Assembly (NCBI RefSeq): GCF_037190085.1
Contig: NZ_JBBCJO010000015.1
Coordinates: 1 to 64,000 of the forward strand
Direction: 5' to 3'
From: Gemmatimonas aurantiaca
GTDB taxonomy: Bacteria; Gemmatimonadota; Gemmatimonadetes; Gemmatimonadales; Gemmatimonadaceae
Length of the DNA: 64,000 bases
How positions within the stretch are numbered: the stretch's first letter is position 1; each line of letters starts with the position of its first letter. Below the pieces are notes generated by a model, which saw only the letters and a program-made list of their open reading frames with translations, ran no database searches and was not told the DNA's origin. Of the stretch, positions 1 through 9,074 are shown in pieces. Position numbers and translations under genes: made by a program.

Positions 1-88
1 CGCGGATGGGGCGGAAACTACACGGATCAACAACGAGATGTTTTCGTAGTTATCCGTGCTGTTTCCGCCCCATCCGCATAATCCGTGG
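1..88. repeat. Interspersed hairpin repeat, copy 1 (left end cut by the window)
   Basis: The first 88 bases fold back on themselves. The arm at 1-17 (CGCGGATGGGGCGGAAA) is nearly complementary to 62-78, an inner arm CACGGAT (21-27) pairs with ATCCGTG (52-58), and the loop is AT-richer. Bases 81-88 (ATCCGTGG) would pair with sequence lying left of the window. An almost identical complete copy lies at 8945-9044. This copy sits just beyond the stop codon of the leftward metalloprotease gene, so it could act as its 3' hairpin. No coding potential is evident. Confidence 0.85.
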
Positions 89-121
89 CAAGGCTGTTTG
101 TTGTCTATCTGATCTCTCTCA

Positions 122-2536
122 TCACGGCCACGGCAGCGTCAACACCGGATACCGCGGCCGCAATTCCGGCTTGTCGTTGCCATCGAGGAAGCGCTGGATA
201 TCGTGCCGCGCCGCCGTGACATGCGCGCCCGCCGCCGCATCCCCCGCCGTGGCCATCGTGGTCAATCGGGACTGCAGTTGACGCACCTGCGTGATCGCCG
301 TCGCCCGCACATCCGGCATCGCACGCACATCACCGGCGATATCGAGCAGGGCGTCGAGCGCCGCACGCTGTGACGCGCGCAGCACCGCTCGTTCGGCCGG
401 ATTGGCGGGCACGGTCGCGCCCCACGTACGGGCCACGATGGTACGCATCACTTCGTCCAGCGTGAGCGCCTGGGGATCCCGCGCCGCAAAGAGCACCAGA
501 CGCGCGGTACGATCCCGGTCGAGCAGATAGCCGATCACTTCCGTGGCCAGCCCCCCGGCCAGCGTGATGGCATCGAATGCCGTGCCGCCGCTGCCGCCGA
601 TCCAGGTCTGATCGGTATTGAATCCCGGCGGCGGCGGCGGAATCAGCTTCTGTACACGCTCCGGCACCGTGAGCTCCGACGGCTTGAGCGCGTCGAGGGC
701 CATCGCGAGCGCACGTCGCTGCTCGGCCGCCGGAATCACCCGCGTGGGCACCTGCCCGTCGCCGCGCATGGCGAACGTGAAGTCCATGCCACCGACATAC
801 TTGCTGAGGCCTTCCAGCGAGTACCGGTGATGCAGATAGACATGTGCGAACCGCATGTTGAGCAGCGCCATCGGTTCGCCCGGCTGGATGGCGCGTTCAT
901 CGAACTTGTCCATGAGCACACGCCGGACCTTGCTGCTGCGCGTCACCGCGTCGAACATCGTGGCGCCTTCGTCCCAGCGCGTGACCTCGGGGATCGAACC
1001 GTTCGCGTTGGCGTACGTGTCGTTGATGAACCGGACGTTGCGCGCAAACCCGTCCTTCATGATCGCCGCCAGTCCGGCCTTCTCGGCACCCGCATCGGGA
1101 TACCACGTATATCCGAAGCGGATGGCCAGTGAATCCCAGGCCCCGGGACCACTGCGATACGCATCGCGCAGATCGATACCGCCGCTGGCATCGAGCGTGA
1201 TGAGCGGGAACGGATAGTCCATCACACTGGTGCGTCCCTGCGAGGACGCGATGTAATTGTGCTGCAGGCCGATGGTATGACCGATCTCGTGGGCGGCGTG
1301 CTGGCGACGACGGGCCATCACGAACGCCTCGGCGCTCACCGAGGGACCCGCCGCACCGAACGCCGGCACCGTACCGGCCCAGATGTTGTAGTCGACGAGC
1401 GAACGCCAGGCATCCATCCGCACCACGGCGCGGATGATCTCACCCGTGCGCGGATCGCTGTAGCTGGGACCCACACTCGGGCCCGGCCCCGTGCGATGCA
1501 CCCACATCAGCATGTTGTAGCGCGCGTCCATGGGATCGGCACCGGCCGGAAGATCGAGCACACGGAACGCGTTGCGGAAGCCCGCCGCCTCGAAGACCTT
1601 CGCCCACCAGTTGCCACCCTCGCGCAGCGCTTCGCGATACGGCGCGGGAATGCCGGGATCGAGATAGTAGGTGATGGGTGTGACCGGCTCGACGAGTTCA
1701 CCCCGCGCATACGCAGCGGGATCGCGGGGAATCAGTCGCCACCGATTGATGTAGCCGGCCCGATAGTCGCCGTCGAACCCTTCGGAGAGATCGGCGAACT
1801 GCGTACCGAAGAATCCATAACGCGGGTCATAGTCGCGCGGACGGAAACCGCCGCGATCGGGCAGGACGACCAGCGAGTGATGCTCTTCGAATGTGAGCGC
1901 CCGGGGATCCGGCGCCACACGCGACAGCGCGCGGTTCGGCTGATCTCCAACGAAGGTCAGCACCGCATGCACTTCCGCATTGCGCGGAAAGGACCGCGTG
2001 CGATCGCCGTCGAGGTAGCTGCGCGCGGCATCCACCCGATAGGCACCCCCACCGCCCTGCCCGCGAAGACCGTCGGCCACACCATAGGCATCGGCCAGAA
2101 AGAGCGACGTGGCGTCGACCGTCAACACTCCGGCGTTGTCGCTCTCCACCGGAAACGAGCCGACCACCGAGCGTGGAAACGCCTCGGCGGCGGCGCGCTG
2201 ATTGGCCGCATCGCCATTGGGGGCCCGCACCGACCAGTTGTCACGAATCATCAACACCCGATTGCCGCGACGTTCCAGCCGCACGATCGCGCTGGGGCCA
2301 GTCGTGGCCCGATCGAGACTCCCCGTTCCCAGGCCGGTGGTGAGCGTCACCTGATGCAGGAATTCACGATTGAGCTGCGCCGCCGGAATCTCCAGCAACG
2401 CCCGGTTGCGCGCGTCGTCGACCCGGACACGCAGGAACGGTTCATCCGATTGCGCACCAGCGGGCCGGGCGGTGGCGACAAGGGCGAGGAAAGCGCCGAA
2501 GCGCATCGGGCGGAGGACGTGACGAAGCAAAGACAT
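122..2536 (-). CDS. Secreted zinc-dependent metalloprotease (DUF5117/DUF4953-type)
   Basis: Predicted exported peptidase of about 804 residues. The N-terminus (MSLLRHVLRPMRF, hydrophobic stretch, then ARPAGAQ) is a typical cleavable signal peptide. The zincin motif HEIGHTIGLQH lies near residues 416-426 and fits HExxHxxGxxH, with two catalytic-zinc His, a catalytic Glu and a third His ligand. Its flanks match the large DUF5117/DUF4953 metalloproteases. The preceding region should form the propeptide-like domain and the C-terminus is helical. The ATG at 2536 was chosen; a TTG two codons upstream is the alternative. The gene is divergent from the SusC gene at 2784, sharing a ~250-bp control region. 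The substrate is unknown; peptide scavenging outside the inner membrane is likely. Confidence 0.9.
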   Translation of the reverse strand: MSLLRHVLRPMRFGAFLALVATARPAGAQSDEPFLRVRVDDARNRALLEIPAAQLNREFLHQVTLTTGLGTGSLDRATTGPSAIVRLERRGNRVLMIRDNWSVRAPNGDAANQRAAAEAFPRSVVGSFPVESDNAGVLTVDATSLFLADAYGVADGLRGQGGGGAYRVDAARSYLDGDRTRSFPRNAEVHAVLTFVGDQPNRALSRVAPDPRALTFEEHHSLVVLPDRGGFRPRDYDPRYGFFGTQFADLSEGFDGDYRAGYINRWRLIPRDPAAYARGELVEPVTPITYYLDPGIPAPYREALREGGNWWAKVFEAAGFRNAFRVLDLPAGADPMDARYNMLMWVHRTGPGPSVGPSYSDPRTGEIIRAVVRMDAWRSLVDYNIWAGTVPAFGAAGPSVSAEAFVMARRRQHAAHEIGHTIGLQHNYIASSQGRTSVMDYPFPLITLDASGGIDLRDAYRSGPGAWDSLAIRFGYTWYPDAGAEKAGLAAIMKDGFARNVRFINDTYANANGSIPEVTRWDEGATMFDAVTRSSKVRRVLMDKFDERAIQPGEPMALLNMRFAHVYLHHRYSLEGLSKYVGGMDFTFAMRGDGQVPTRVIPAAEQRRALAMALDALKPSELTVPERVQKLIPPPPPGFNTDQTWIGGSGGTAFDAITLAGGLATEVIGYLLDRDRTARLVLFAARDPQALTLDEVMRTIVARTWGATVPANPAERAVLRASQRAALDALLDIAGDVRAMPDVRATAITQVRQLQSRLTTMATAGDAAAGAHVTAARHDIQRFLDGNDKPELRPRYPVLTLPWP

Positions 2537-2727
2537 GGCCAATCGGGTGGGAGGGAAGCGGCTTCGTTCTTAGCCTAACGATTGTAACGGTCATCGGCGA
2601 GAGCGCGAGGGGTGAGGCAGGACCCGGAAGCCATCGATGGCCGGCCCCATCTCCCTGACAGGCTCGTTGCGCGCGCGTTACGGGGCCGTCGTCGGTCCCG
2701 GGAACGCTCCGGATAGTCTGGGCACGT

Positions 2728-2757
2728 GATGCAGCGACCGATCGCATGGACTGCATC
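2728..2757. promoter_or_regulatory. Inverted repeat in the divergent metalloprotease/susC control region
   Basis: GATGCAG (2728-2734) and CTGCATC (2751-2757) form a 7-bp dyad with a 16-bp spacer, 26 bp before the GTG start of the SusC-like gene. The position suits an operator or an RNA hairpin in the leader. This is sequence observation only; no regulator is identified. Confidence 0.35.
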
Positions 2758-2783
2758 GTGACCCTCACATCTTCGAGAACACC

Positions 2784-5738
2784 GTGATCTCCGCACTCTC
2801 CGTGCCGCGCTTCCCGCGCGCGTGGCACTCCGGTCTTTGTCGTCTCCGCGCAGTGGTCGCCGCGCTGCTGCTGACCGGAGCGTCACTTCCGAACTCCGCG
2901 TACGCACAGACCTCCACTTCACTCACCGGCATCGTGCGCGATGAAACCGGTGCCCCCATCGCCAATGCGCAGCTGCGCCTGGTGGGGCTCGAGCGGGGCG
3001 CCCAGTCCAATGACCGTGGACGTTTCACGATGGCGAATGTGACACCCGGCGAGCACACGCTCGAAGCCCGGCGTATCGGCTTTGCGCTCCGGCGGATTTC
3101 CGTGACCATCCGCACGGGCGTGAATGAAGTGAATGTGACGCTGGAACACTCGGCGCTCGCGCTCGATGGCATCGTCGTCACCGGCCAGGGTGGTGAAATG
3201 GAACGCCGTCGTCTCTCCACCAATGTCGATGTCATCTCGCGTGACGAGATCGAGGCCTCACCCACCACGCGCCTCGATCAATTGTTGCAGACCAAGCTGC
3301 CGGGCGCGCAGATCCGCATGACATCCGGCCAGCCGGGTACGACCTCGCTGATCCGGACCCGCGGCATCAATTCCGTCAGCACCAACTCCACGCCGGTCAT
3401 CTATGTGGATGGTGTGCGGGTGGACAATCTCAACACACCTGCCGCGCTCGGGATGAATCTCTCGGGCTCCGCGCATCAGGGCGCGGCCACGAGCGCCCTG
3501 GCCGATATCCCGCTCGACAATATCGAACGCATCGAACACATCCCCGGTGGCGCGGCCACGACGCTGTATGGATCGGATGCCGCCAATGGCGTCATTCAGA
3601 TCTTCACGCGCCGTGGTGTGGCGGGACCGACACGGGCCAGCCTGGAAGTCGAGTCGGGCGTGGAAACGCCGCAGACCCAGTTCCAGCACTTTCATCGCAC
3701 GCGGGACCTGCTCTACCGCAACGGGGTGACGCAGAAATACAGCGGCAGCGTGGAAGGCGGCGTGGGTGGCTTCACCTACAGCATCTCCGGCAGTGCGCGC
3801 GCCGCGCAGAGCCATCGCGTGGAAGGGGACAACAATGCGCTCGCGTTCCGTTCCGGCCTCGGGGCCGATATGGGACGCCGCGGACGCTACACCGGCTCCC
3901 TGTCGTACAATCAGGACGCCTATCCGCGGTTCCGGAACGGCAATTCCGGTGGCTACAACACCCTCTGGTTCATCGAAGGCGGTCGCTCCAACGCGTTCGG
4001 TTTCAATCCCGATATCGACATGCTGGGTGATTCGGCCTGGCAGGCGCTCAAGCGCTTCGTCTCCCGCGCCGAAGCCCTGCAGGACAACTCGGTGCGCGTG
4101 CGGCGCTTCACCACGTCGCATGGGTTCACCATCGAGCCGCTGACGGGTCTCTCGGTGAAAGCCAACGTGGGTATCGATCAGCGTCTGACGCACGAGCGTG
4201 CGATCACGACCAACGAATTCCTCATTCACACCAAGCAGTATCCGGCCGGCACGTCCGATCGTGGCAGCATTCAGAACTACGACCGCACCTATCAGGGCCT
4301 GACGGGCGAACTGACGGCGCAGCATCGCTACACACACGGCGCGGTGTCTATCGTGTCCGCCCTCGGCGGTCAGCTCTTCCGCAATGACGACGAGCAGGTG
4401 GCTTATACCGCGACGAACGTGCGCGACGGTGCACAGACCATCACCGGCGCCGGCACCACCACCGGAGCCGATGCCACGTTCCGGGTGGCCAACTACGGCC
4501 TGTACGGACAGACCAATATCGGCCTGCGCGATCGGTACTTCCTCGAGCTGGGACTGCGTGCCGACCAGAACACCGCCTTCGGCTCCACCGTCGGTGCGCA
4601 GTACTACCCCAAGGTGGGACTCGTGTACGAAGTCACGCAGGAATCGTGGATGCGCGATCTCGTCGGCGAACGCTGGCTTCCCAAGTTCCGTCTGCGCGGC
4701 AACTACGGCGTGGCCGGCAACTTCCCGCGTCCGTTCGCCAACGACCAGACGATCAACTTCTCCTCGTTGGGTGGTGCACTGGCGGCCACGTTCGGCCAGC
4801 CGGGCGATCCCAATCTGCGGCCCGAACGCACCAGCACCTTCGAAGGCGGTTTCGATGCCAGCCTGCTGGCCGATCGCGCAACGGTGAGCCTCACCGTCTA
4901 CAAGGCCCGCACCAGGGACGCGCTCCTCAACGCGCCGTCGGCCCCATCCACCGGCCAGACCACGCAGCTGCGCAATGTCGGGGAAATCGAGAACCGCGGC
5001 ATCGAACTCCGTTCGTCCATCGTGCCCTGGTCGAGCCCCGCGGGACGCCTCACGCTCACCGGCTCGGTGAACACGCTCAAGAACAAGATGGTCAGCACCG
5101 GCAACACGCCGGTGTTCAACCTCGGTGGCCTGAGCGAACGCACCATCCAGGCAGTGGTCGAAGCCGGTCAGCCGGTGGGATATCTGCGCGGATCGAAAGC
5201 CACGTTCAATCCCGACGGAACGCTGCAGAAAGTCGAGCTGCTGCAGTATCTCGGCAAACCGCACCCCGACACCTTCGGCTCGATGTCGGCGCAGCTCCGG
5301 CTCGGCAGCCGCTTCACCGTCAATGTTGATGGTGACTACCAGTTCGGCGCCTCGTCGCATTCGTTCGATCGTCACTTCCGGTTCCAGTATGGCCTGCCGG
5401 AAACCATCGTGCCCGCCGCGGCCGTCAAGGCTGCCGGTGGACCGACCGGCATCTGGCTCGACGTCTTCAATCTCTTCGTCGAGAAGACCGACTACGTGAA
5501 GCTGCGCAATCTGTCGGTCGAGTACCGACTGCCGGAACGTCTCGTGCCCCGTGGTGCGAGCTCCGCGCGCATCAGCTTCGCGGCCAACAACCTGCTGACC
5601 TGGGCCACCTCCAGCTTCGACCCCGAAGTGGACCTCTCCGGTGCCATTGGCCAGGGCGCGGCCGCCGTGGGCGGCTTCAACTACTCCACCGATTCCGCCG
5701 CACGCAGCTTCCTGCTGTCGATCGGCCTGGGCTTCTGA
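2784..5738 (+). CDS. SusC/RagA-like TonB-dependent outer-membrane receptor
   Basis: Outer-membrane porter of 984 residues that should import a ligand captured by its SusD partner, powered by TonB. A signal peptide ends near residue 42 (SAYAQ). A carboxypeptidase-regulatory-like beta domain follows (about 45-125, with GIVRDETGAPIANA). Next come the plug domain (about 135-260, containing RTRGINS and PVIYVDGVRVDN) and a long beta-barrel ending in the aromatic C-terminus GLGF. The start is GTG at 2784; there is no in-frame ATG near it, so the start is moderately secure. The SusD-type gene begins one base after the stop codon, and phoD follows it, forming a three-gene unit. The ligand is not evident from sequence; the PhoD gene points to phosphoesters. 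Confidence 0.9.
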   Translation: MISALSVPRFPRAWHSGLCRLRAVVAALLLTGASLPNSAYAQTSTSLTGIVRDETGAPIANAQLRLVGLERGAQSNDRGRFTMANVTPGEHTLEARRIGFALRRISVTIRTGVNEVNVTLEHSALALDGIVVTGQGGEMERRRLSTNVDVISRDEIEASPTTRLDQLLQTKLPGAQIRMTSGQPGTTSLIRTRGINSVSTNSTPVIYVDGVRVDNLNTPAALGMNLSGSAHQGAATSALADIPLDNIERIEHIPGGAATTLYGSDAANGVIQIFTRRGVAGPTRASLEVESGVETPQTQFQHFHRTRDLLYRNGVTQKYSGSVEGGVGGFTYSISGSARAAQSHRVEGDNNALAFRSGLGADMGRRGRYTGSLSYNQDAYPRFRNGNSGGYNTLWFIEGGRSNAFGFNPDIDMLGDSAWQALKRFVSRAEALQDNSVRVRRFTTSHGFTIEPLTGLSVKANVGIDQRLTHERAITTNEFLIHTKQYPAGTSDRGSIQNYDRTYQGLTGELTAQHRYTHGAVSIVSALGGQLFRNDDEQVAYTATNVRDGAQTITGAGTTTGADATFRVANYGLYGQTNIGLRDRYFLELGLRADQNTAFGSTVGAQYYPKVGLVYEVTQESWMRDLVGERWLPKFRLRGNYGVAGNFPRPFANDQTINFSSLGGALAATFGQPGDPNLRPERTSTFEGGFDASLLADRATVSLTVYKARTRDALLNAPSAPSTGQTTQLRNVGEIENRGIELRSSIVPWSSPAGRLTLTGSVNTLKNKMVSTGNTPVFNLGGLSERTIQAVVEAGQPVGYLRGSKATFNPDGTLQKVELLQYLGKPHPDTFGSMSAQLRLGSRFTVNVDGDYQFGASSHSFDRHFRFQYGLPETIVPAAAVKAAGGPTGIWLDVFNLFVEKTDYVKLRNLSVEYRLPERLVPRGASSARISFAANNLLTWATSSFDPEVDLSGAIGQGAAAVGGFNYSTDSAARSFLLSIGLGF

Positions 5739-5739
5739 C

Positions 5740-7257
5740 ATGACCCGACGTACCGCCATGACCCCCGGATCCCGTTACCTGACACCGCGACCGACGCCAC
5801 ACGTGATGCGCTGCCTGATGCGCCACCTGATGCACGGAGCGATCGTCGCCACGGCGCTCTTCTCCACCGCGTGTGACCAGTTCAGTCCCACCGAAGTGCG
5901 GAACCCCAACGTCACCAACAGCGCGTTCCTGCGCACGCCGGATGCTTCCAGGCTCTGGGTGAAGGGTGTGGAACGCACCTTCCTGCAGACGCTCAACACG
6001 TTGCTGGTGAACACCGAGATCGTATCGGACAACTACTTCAACAACTACACCACGCAGAGCAAGGTTTTCGATCAGCCGCGTATCGACAACCAGGACCTCG
6101 ACGTGCGTTCGATGTTCACCGACATCGCCCGTCTGCGTGAGAGTGCCACCTACGGCATCGAGGTGGTCCTTCCCGCGGACACCGTCGCCCGCGTACGCAA
6201 CGAAGCCGATCTGCTCTTCTATCGCGCCATGGGGTCGATCTTCGTCGGTGAATACTTCACGGGTATGCCGGCCACGGCGCTCGGGCCGATCGTCGATGCG
6301 GCGGGTCACCTGCGCCTGGCCATCGACGATCTCAAGCGGGCACGGACCCTGTACACCGATGCGGCGCTCCGGAACGCCTGCACGGCGGCATTGGCCCGCG
6401 CGTACTATCGTCTTGGCGATCGCGCCAACGCCACGACCGAAGCGACCGCCCTGCTGGCGGCCTCGCCCCAGTTCCTGCGCAACGCCACCTTCGACGGCGT
6501 CACGGGGCCGTCCAACAGCTTCCAGGGGCTGATCACGAGCGCCACCAACAACTATCAGCCACTGCCCCGTCTCGACTTCCTCGATCCGAAGTATCCCAAT
6601 CGTGGGGCACAGGTACAGAGCCCGCTCGCGCTGCTCAAGGCCGAGGAGGCCCACGCCATTCTCGCGGAAGCGGCACTGGCCACCAGCGATCTGACCACGG
6701 CGCGCACCCGTCTCAAGGGACTGCTCACGCTGGTGCAGCAGCGCCCCACGGAGCTGGTCGACTCCCGCAATCAGAACCGCGGACGTTCCGGCGGCATCGT
6801 GATCTATCCCGACAGCACGGACTATCGTGTGGCGTTTGCGCCCGGGGCGCCATTCCAGACAGGATTCGTCCTGTATCGCAAAGGAGCGACCGTGCGTGTC
6901 CCGACGGTCTCCGGCACCTCCGTCACCGCGGAGCGCATCGACCAGATCGACAGCGTCGCCGATGGGTACTACGTACTCTATCTGATGCGCCAGGAGATCT
7001 TCCTCGCCGAGGGGCGTCGGTCCACGGACATCGGCCTGCGCTTCCCGGTGCCGTTCGCCGAGGCTCAGGTGAACACGAATCTCGACATGAGCGCACCGTA
7101 CATGACGGCGGTCGTGCCGGCCTTCTTGCCGACCAACCTCGGCATGGACAGCTTCATCATGAACACCACGGCCCGGACCGTCGAAATCCGGAACGACGTC
7201 AACGCCATTCTGGTGGCCAACCGGACGTCGCCGCTCATCATGCCGTTCAAGAACTGA
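5740..7257 (+). CDS. SusD/RagB-like outer-membrane lipoprotein
   Basis: Surface substrate-binding partner of the preceding SusC-like receptor, about 505 residues. The N-terminus carries a lipoprotein leader (RHLMHGAIVATALFSTAC) with the lipidated Cys followed by DQFSPTEVRNPN, the usual beginning of SusD-like proteins. The body is helix-rich with TPR-like segments (for example NEADLLFYRAMGSIFVGEYF). The ATG at 5740 is one base after the receptor stop, which favours translational coupling; the ATG at 5806 would give a shorter and more conventional lipoprotein leader. PhoD starts 29 bp downstream. The family usually binds glycans, but no glycan enzymes are nearby. Confidence 0.85.
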   Translation: MTRRTAMTPGSRYLTPRPTPHVMRCLMRHLMHGAIVATALFSTACDQFSPTEVRNPNVTNSAFLRTPDASRLWVKGVERTFLQTLNTLLVNTEIVSDNYFNNYTTQSKVFDQPRIDNQDLDVRSMFTDIARLRESATYGIEVVLPADTVARVRNEADLLFYRAMGSIFVGEYFTGMPATALGPIVDAAGHLRLAIDDLKRARTLYTDAALRNACTAALARAYYRLGDRANATTEATALLAASPQFLRNATFDGVTGPSNSFQGLITSATNNYQPLPRLDFLDPKYPNRGAQVQSPLALLKAEEAHAILAEAALATSDLTTARTRLKGLLTLVQQRPTELVDSRNQNRGRSGGIVIYPDSTDYRVAFAPGAPFQTGFVLYRKGATVRVPTVSGTSVTAERIDQIDSVADGYYVLYLMRQEIFLAEGRRSTDIGLRFPVPFAEAQVNTNLDMSAPYMTAVVPAFLPTNLGMDSFIMNTTARTVEIRNDVNAILVANRTSPLIMPFKN

Positions 7258-7286
7258 TCCTCGTTTCCTTCCATCAGGCTCTGCGC

Positions 7287-8915
7287 ATGACCGACCCTTC
7301 AATTTCCCGCCGGCTTTTCCTGGGTACCACGATCGCTTCGGGCGCCGCACTCTGGCGACCACCCGGGGGCATTGCCTCGCCCACGGGCGAGAGTGCGCTG
7401 AGCCGATGGCTGGGGGGAGCGCCGGGCATCATCACCTCGGAACGCCTGCGGCCGGTGACGGTGGGTGGCGTGCAGACGGGCGACGTCCTGCCCGACCGCG
7501 CCATCATCTGGAGTCGCACCGATCGGCCGGCGCAGTGCCTGGTGGAGTGGTCCACATCCGACAAGTTCACCAATGTCCGGCGCGTGCGGGGTGGTATGAC
7601 CAGCCCCGACTCGGCGTTCACCTCGCACGTGGATCTGTCGGGGCTTCCGGCCGACCAGCACATCTTCTATCGCGTGCGCTACGAAAGCGACGATGCGCCG
7701 GGTGCATTCAGTGAGCCGCTGGTGGGTCAGTTCCGCACACCGCCCCGCATCGGTGCCCGCGCACAGCGTCCCATACGGGTCATCTGGTCGGGCGACATGG
7801 TGGGCCAGGGATGGGGCATCGACGAATCGCGCGGTGGACTGCGCATCTACGATGCACTCCGGCGGGCCGAACCCGATGTGTTCATTCATTCGGGTGACAA
7901 CATCTACGCCGATCAACCGCTGCTGCCGGAAGTGAAGCTCGACGACGGTACCGTCTGGCGCAATCTGGTGACCGAGGAGAAGTCGAAGGTGGCGGAAACG
8001 CTCGACGAATTCCGCGGCGCCTTCGCCTACAATCTGCTCGATCCGCATGCACGGCAGTTCGGTGCCAGTGTGCCCATCGTCGCGCAGTGGGACGATCACG
8101 AGGTGTGTGACAACTGGTTCCATGATCTCGTGCTGCAGAACGATCCCCGGTTCACGGAGAAACGGGTGCGGGTGCTCGCGGAGCGGGCCAAACAGGCGCT
8201 CTTCGAGTTTCTGCCCATTCGTCGGAACCCCGACGAGCGCGACCGGATCTACCGTTCGTTCTCCTACGGACCGCTCGTCGAGATCTTCGTCATCGACCTG
8301 CGCAGTTATCGCGGCGCCAACTCCCCCAACAAGCAGACTGAGCTGACGCCCGAGTCGTCCATTCTGGGCGCCGACCAACTGGCCTGGCTGGAGAAGAGTC
8401 TCAAGGCCAGTCGCGCGACCTGGAAGATCATCGCCTGCGACATGCCCATCGGCCTCATCGTGCCAGACCGCATACGGAACGGTGAACGCAACTACGAAGC
8501 GGTGGCCAACGGCGACCATGGCGCACCGCTGGGCCGCGAACTCGAGATCGCGAAACTTCTGCGGTCGCTCAAACAGGCGAATGTACGCAACACCGTCTGG
8601 GTGACGGCCGACGTGCATTACGCCGCCGCGCATCACTACTCACCGGAGCGCGCGCAGTTCACCGAGTTCAACCCGTTCTGGGAATTGGTGGCGGGTCCGA
8701 TGCACGCGGGCACGTTCGGTCCGAATCTGCTCGACAACACCTTCGGTCCCGAAGTGCGTTTCGCGAGCCCGGCCCCCAAGCCCAATCGTCCGCCCAGCGA
8801 CAACATGCAGTTCTACGGCACGCTCGATGTCGATCCCCGTACACGCGCGCTCACGGCCGGACTGTGGGATGTGACCGGCAAGCGCCTGTGGAGCGTGGAG
8901 ATGCCGGCGGAATAG
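7287..8915 (+). CDS. phoD: PhoD-like alkaline phosphatase/phosphodiesterase, Tat-exported
   Basis: Predicted extracytoplasmic metallophosphoesterase of 542 residues. The N-terminus SRRLFLGTTIASGAAL is a twin-arginine signal, as expected for PhoD, which is exported folded with its metals. An N-terminal Ig-like domain (residues 50-150) is followed by the catalytic domain. Metal-ligand motifs are WSGDMVGQG (near 170), HSGDNIYAD (near 203), QWDDHEVCDN (near 270) and TADVHYAAAHH (near 440). It ends the SusC-SusD-PhoD unit, suggesting that phosphate or alcohols released from organic phosphates belong to the same uptake task. No Pho-box could be recognised with confidence. A hairpin repeat follows the stop codon. 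Confidence 0.9.
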   Translation: MTDPSISRRLFLGTTIASGAALWRPPGGIASPTGESALSRWLGGAPGIITSERLRPVTVGGVQTGDVLPDRAIIWSRTDRPAQCLVEWSTSDKFTNVRRVRGGMTSPDSAFTSHVDLSGLPADQHIFYRVRYESDDAPGAFSEPLVGQFRTPPRIGARAQRPIRVIWSGDMVGQGWGIDESRGGLRIYDALRRAEPDVFIHSGDNIYADQPLLPEVKLDDGTVWRNLVTEEKSKVAETLDEFRGAFAYNLLDPHARQFGASVPIVAQWDDHEVCDNWFHDLVLQNDPRFTEKRVRVLAERAKQALFEFLPIRRNPDERDRIYRSFSYGPLVEIFVIDLRSYRGANSPNKQTELTPESSILGADQLAWLEKSLKASRATWKIIACDMPIGLIVPDRIRNGERNYEAVANGDHGAPLGRELEIAKLLRSLKQANVRNTVWVTADVHYAAAHHYSPERAQFTEFNPFWELVAGPMHAGTFGPNLLDNTFGPEVRFASPAPKPNRPPSDNMQFYGTLDVDPRTRALTAGLWDVTGKRLWSVEMPAE

Positions 8916-8944
8916 CGAAGACAGCAACAACAAGAACTGCTCTG

Positions 8945-9044
8945 CCACGGATTGCGCGGATGGGGCGGAAATTGCACGGATCAACAACGAGATGTTTTTT
9001 CGTAGTTATCCGTGCTGTTTCCGCCCCATCCGCGCAATCCGTGG
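8945..9044. repeat. Interspersed hairpin repeat, copy 2 (complete, 100 bp)
   Basis: Perfect 27-bp arms at 8945-8971 and 9018-9044 (beginning CCACGGATTGCGCGGATGGG), then inner arms CACGGAT (8975-8981) and ATCCGTG (9008-9014). The pairing continues into the loop with one mismatch (AACAACGA against TCGTAGTT). A run of nine T residues (9053-9061) lies just downstream on the + strand, so RNA from phoD could terminate here. The element lies between the convergent phoD and recD genes and is nearly identical to bases 1-88. It is a REP- or MITE-like non-coding repeat; no transposase is visible. Confidence 0.9.
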
Positions 9045-9074
9045 CGAAGCTGTTTTTTTTTGTCGTTGTTCCCG

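Noticed and set aside
3258..5759. An 833-codon open frame antisense to the first SusC gene
   Set aside because: Composition is Gly/Arg/Glu/Val-biased without any recognisable domain, and the + strand encodes an unmistakable TonB-dependent receptor. It is a GC-rich shadow frame.
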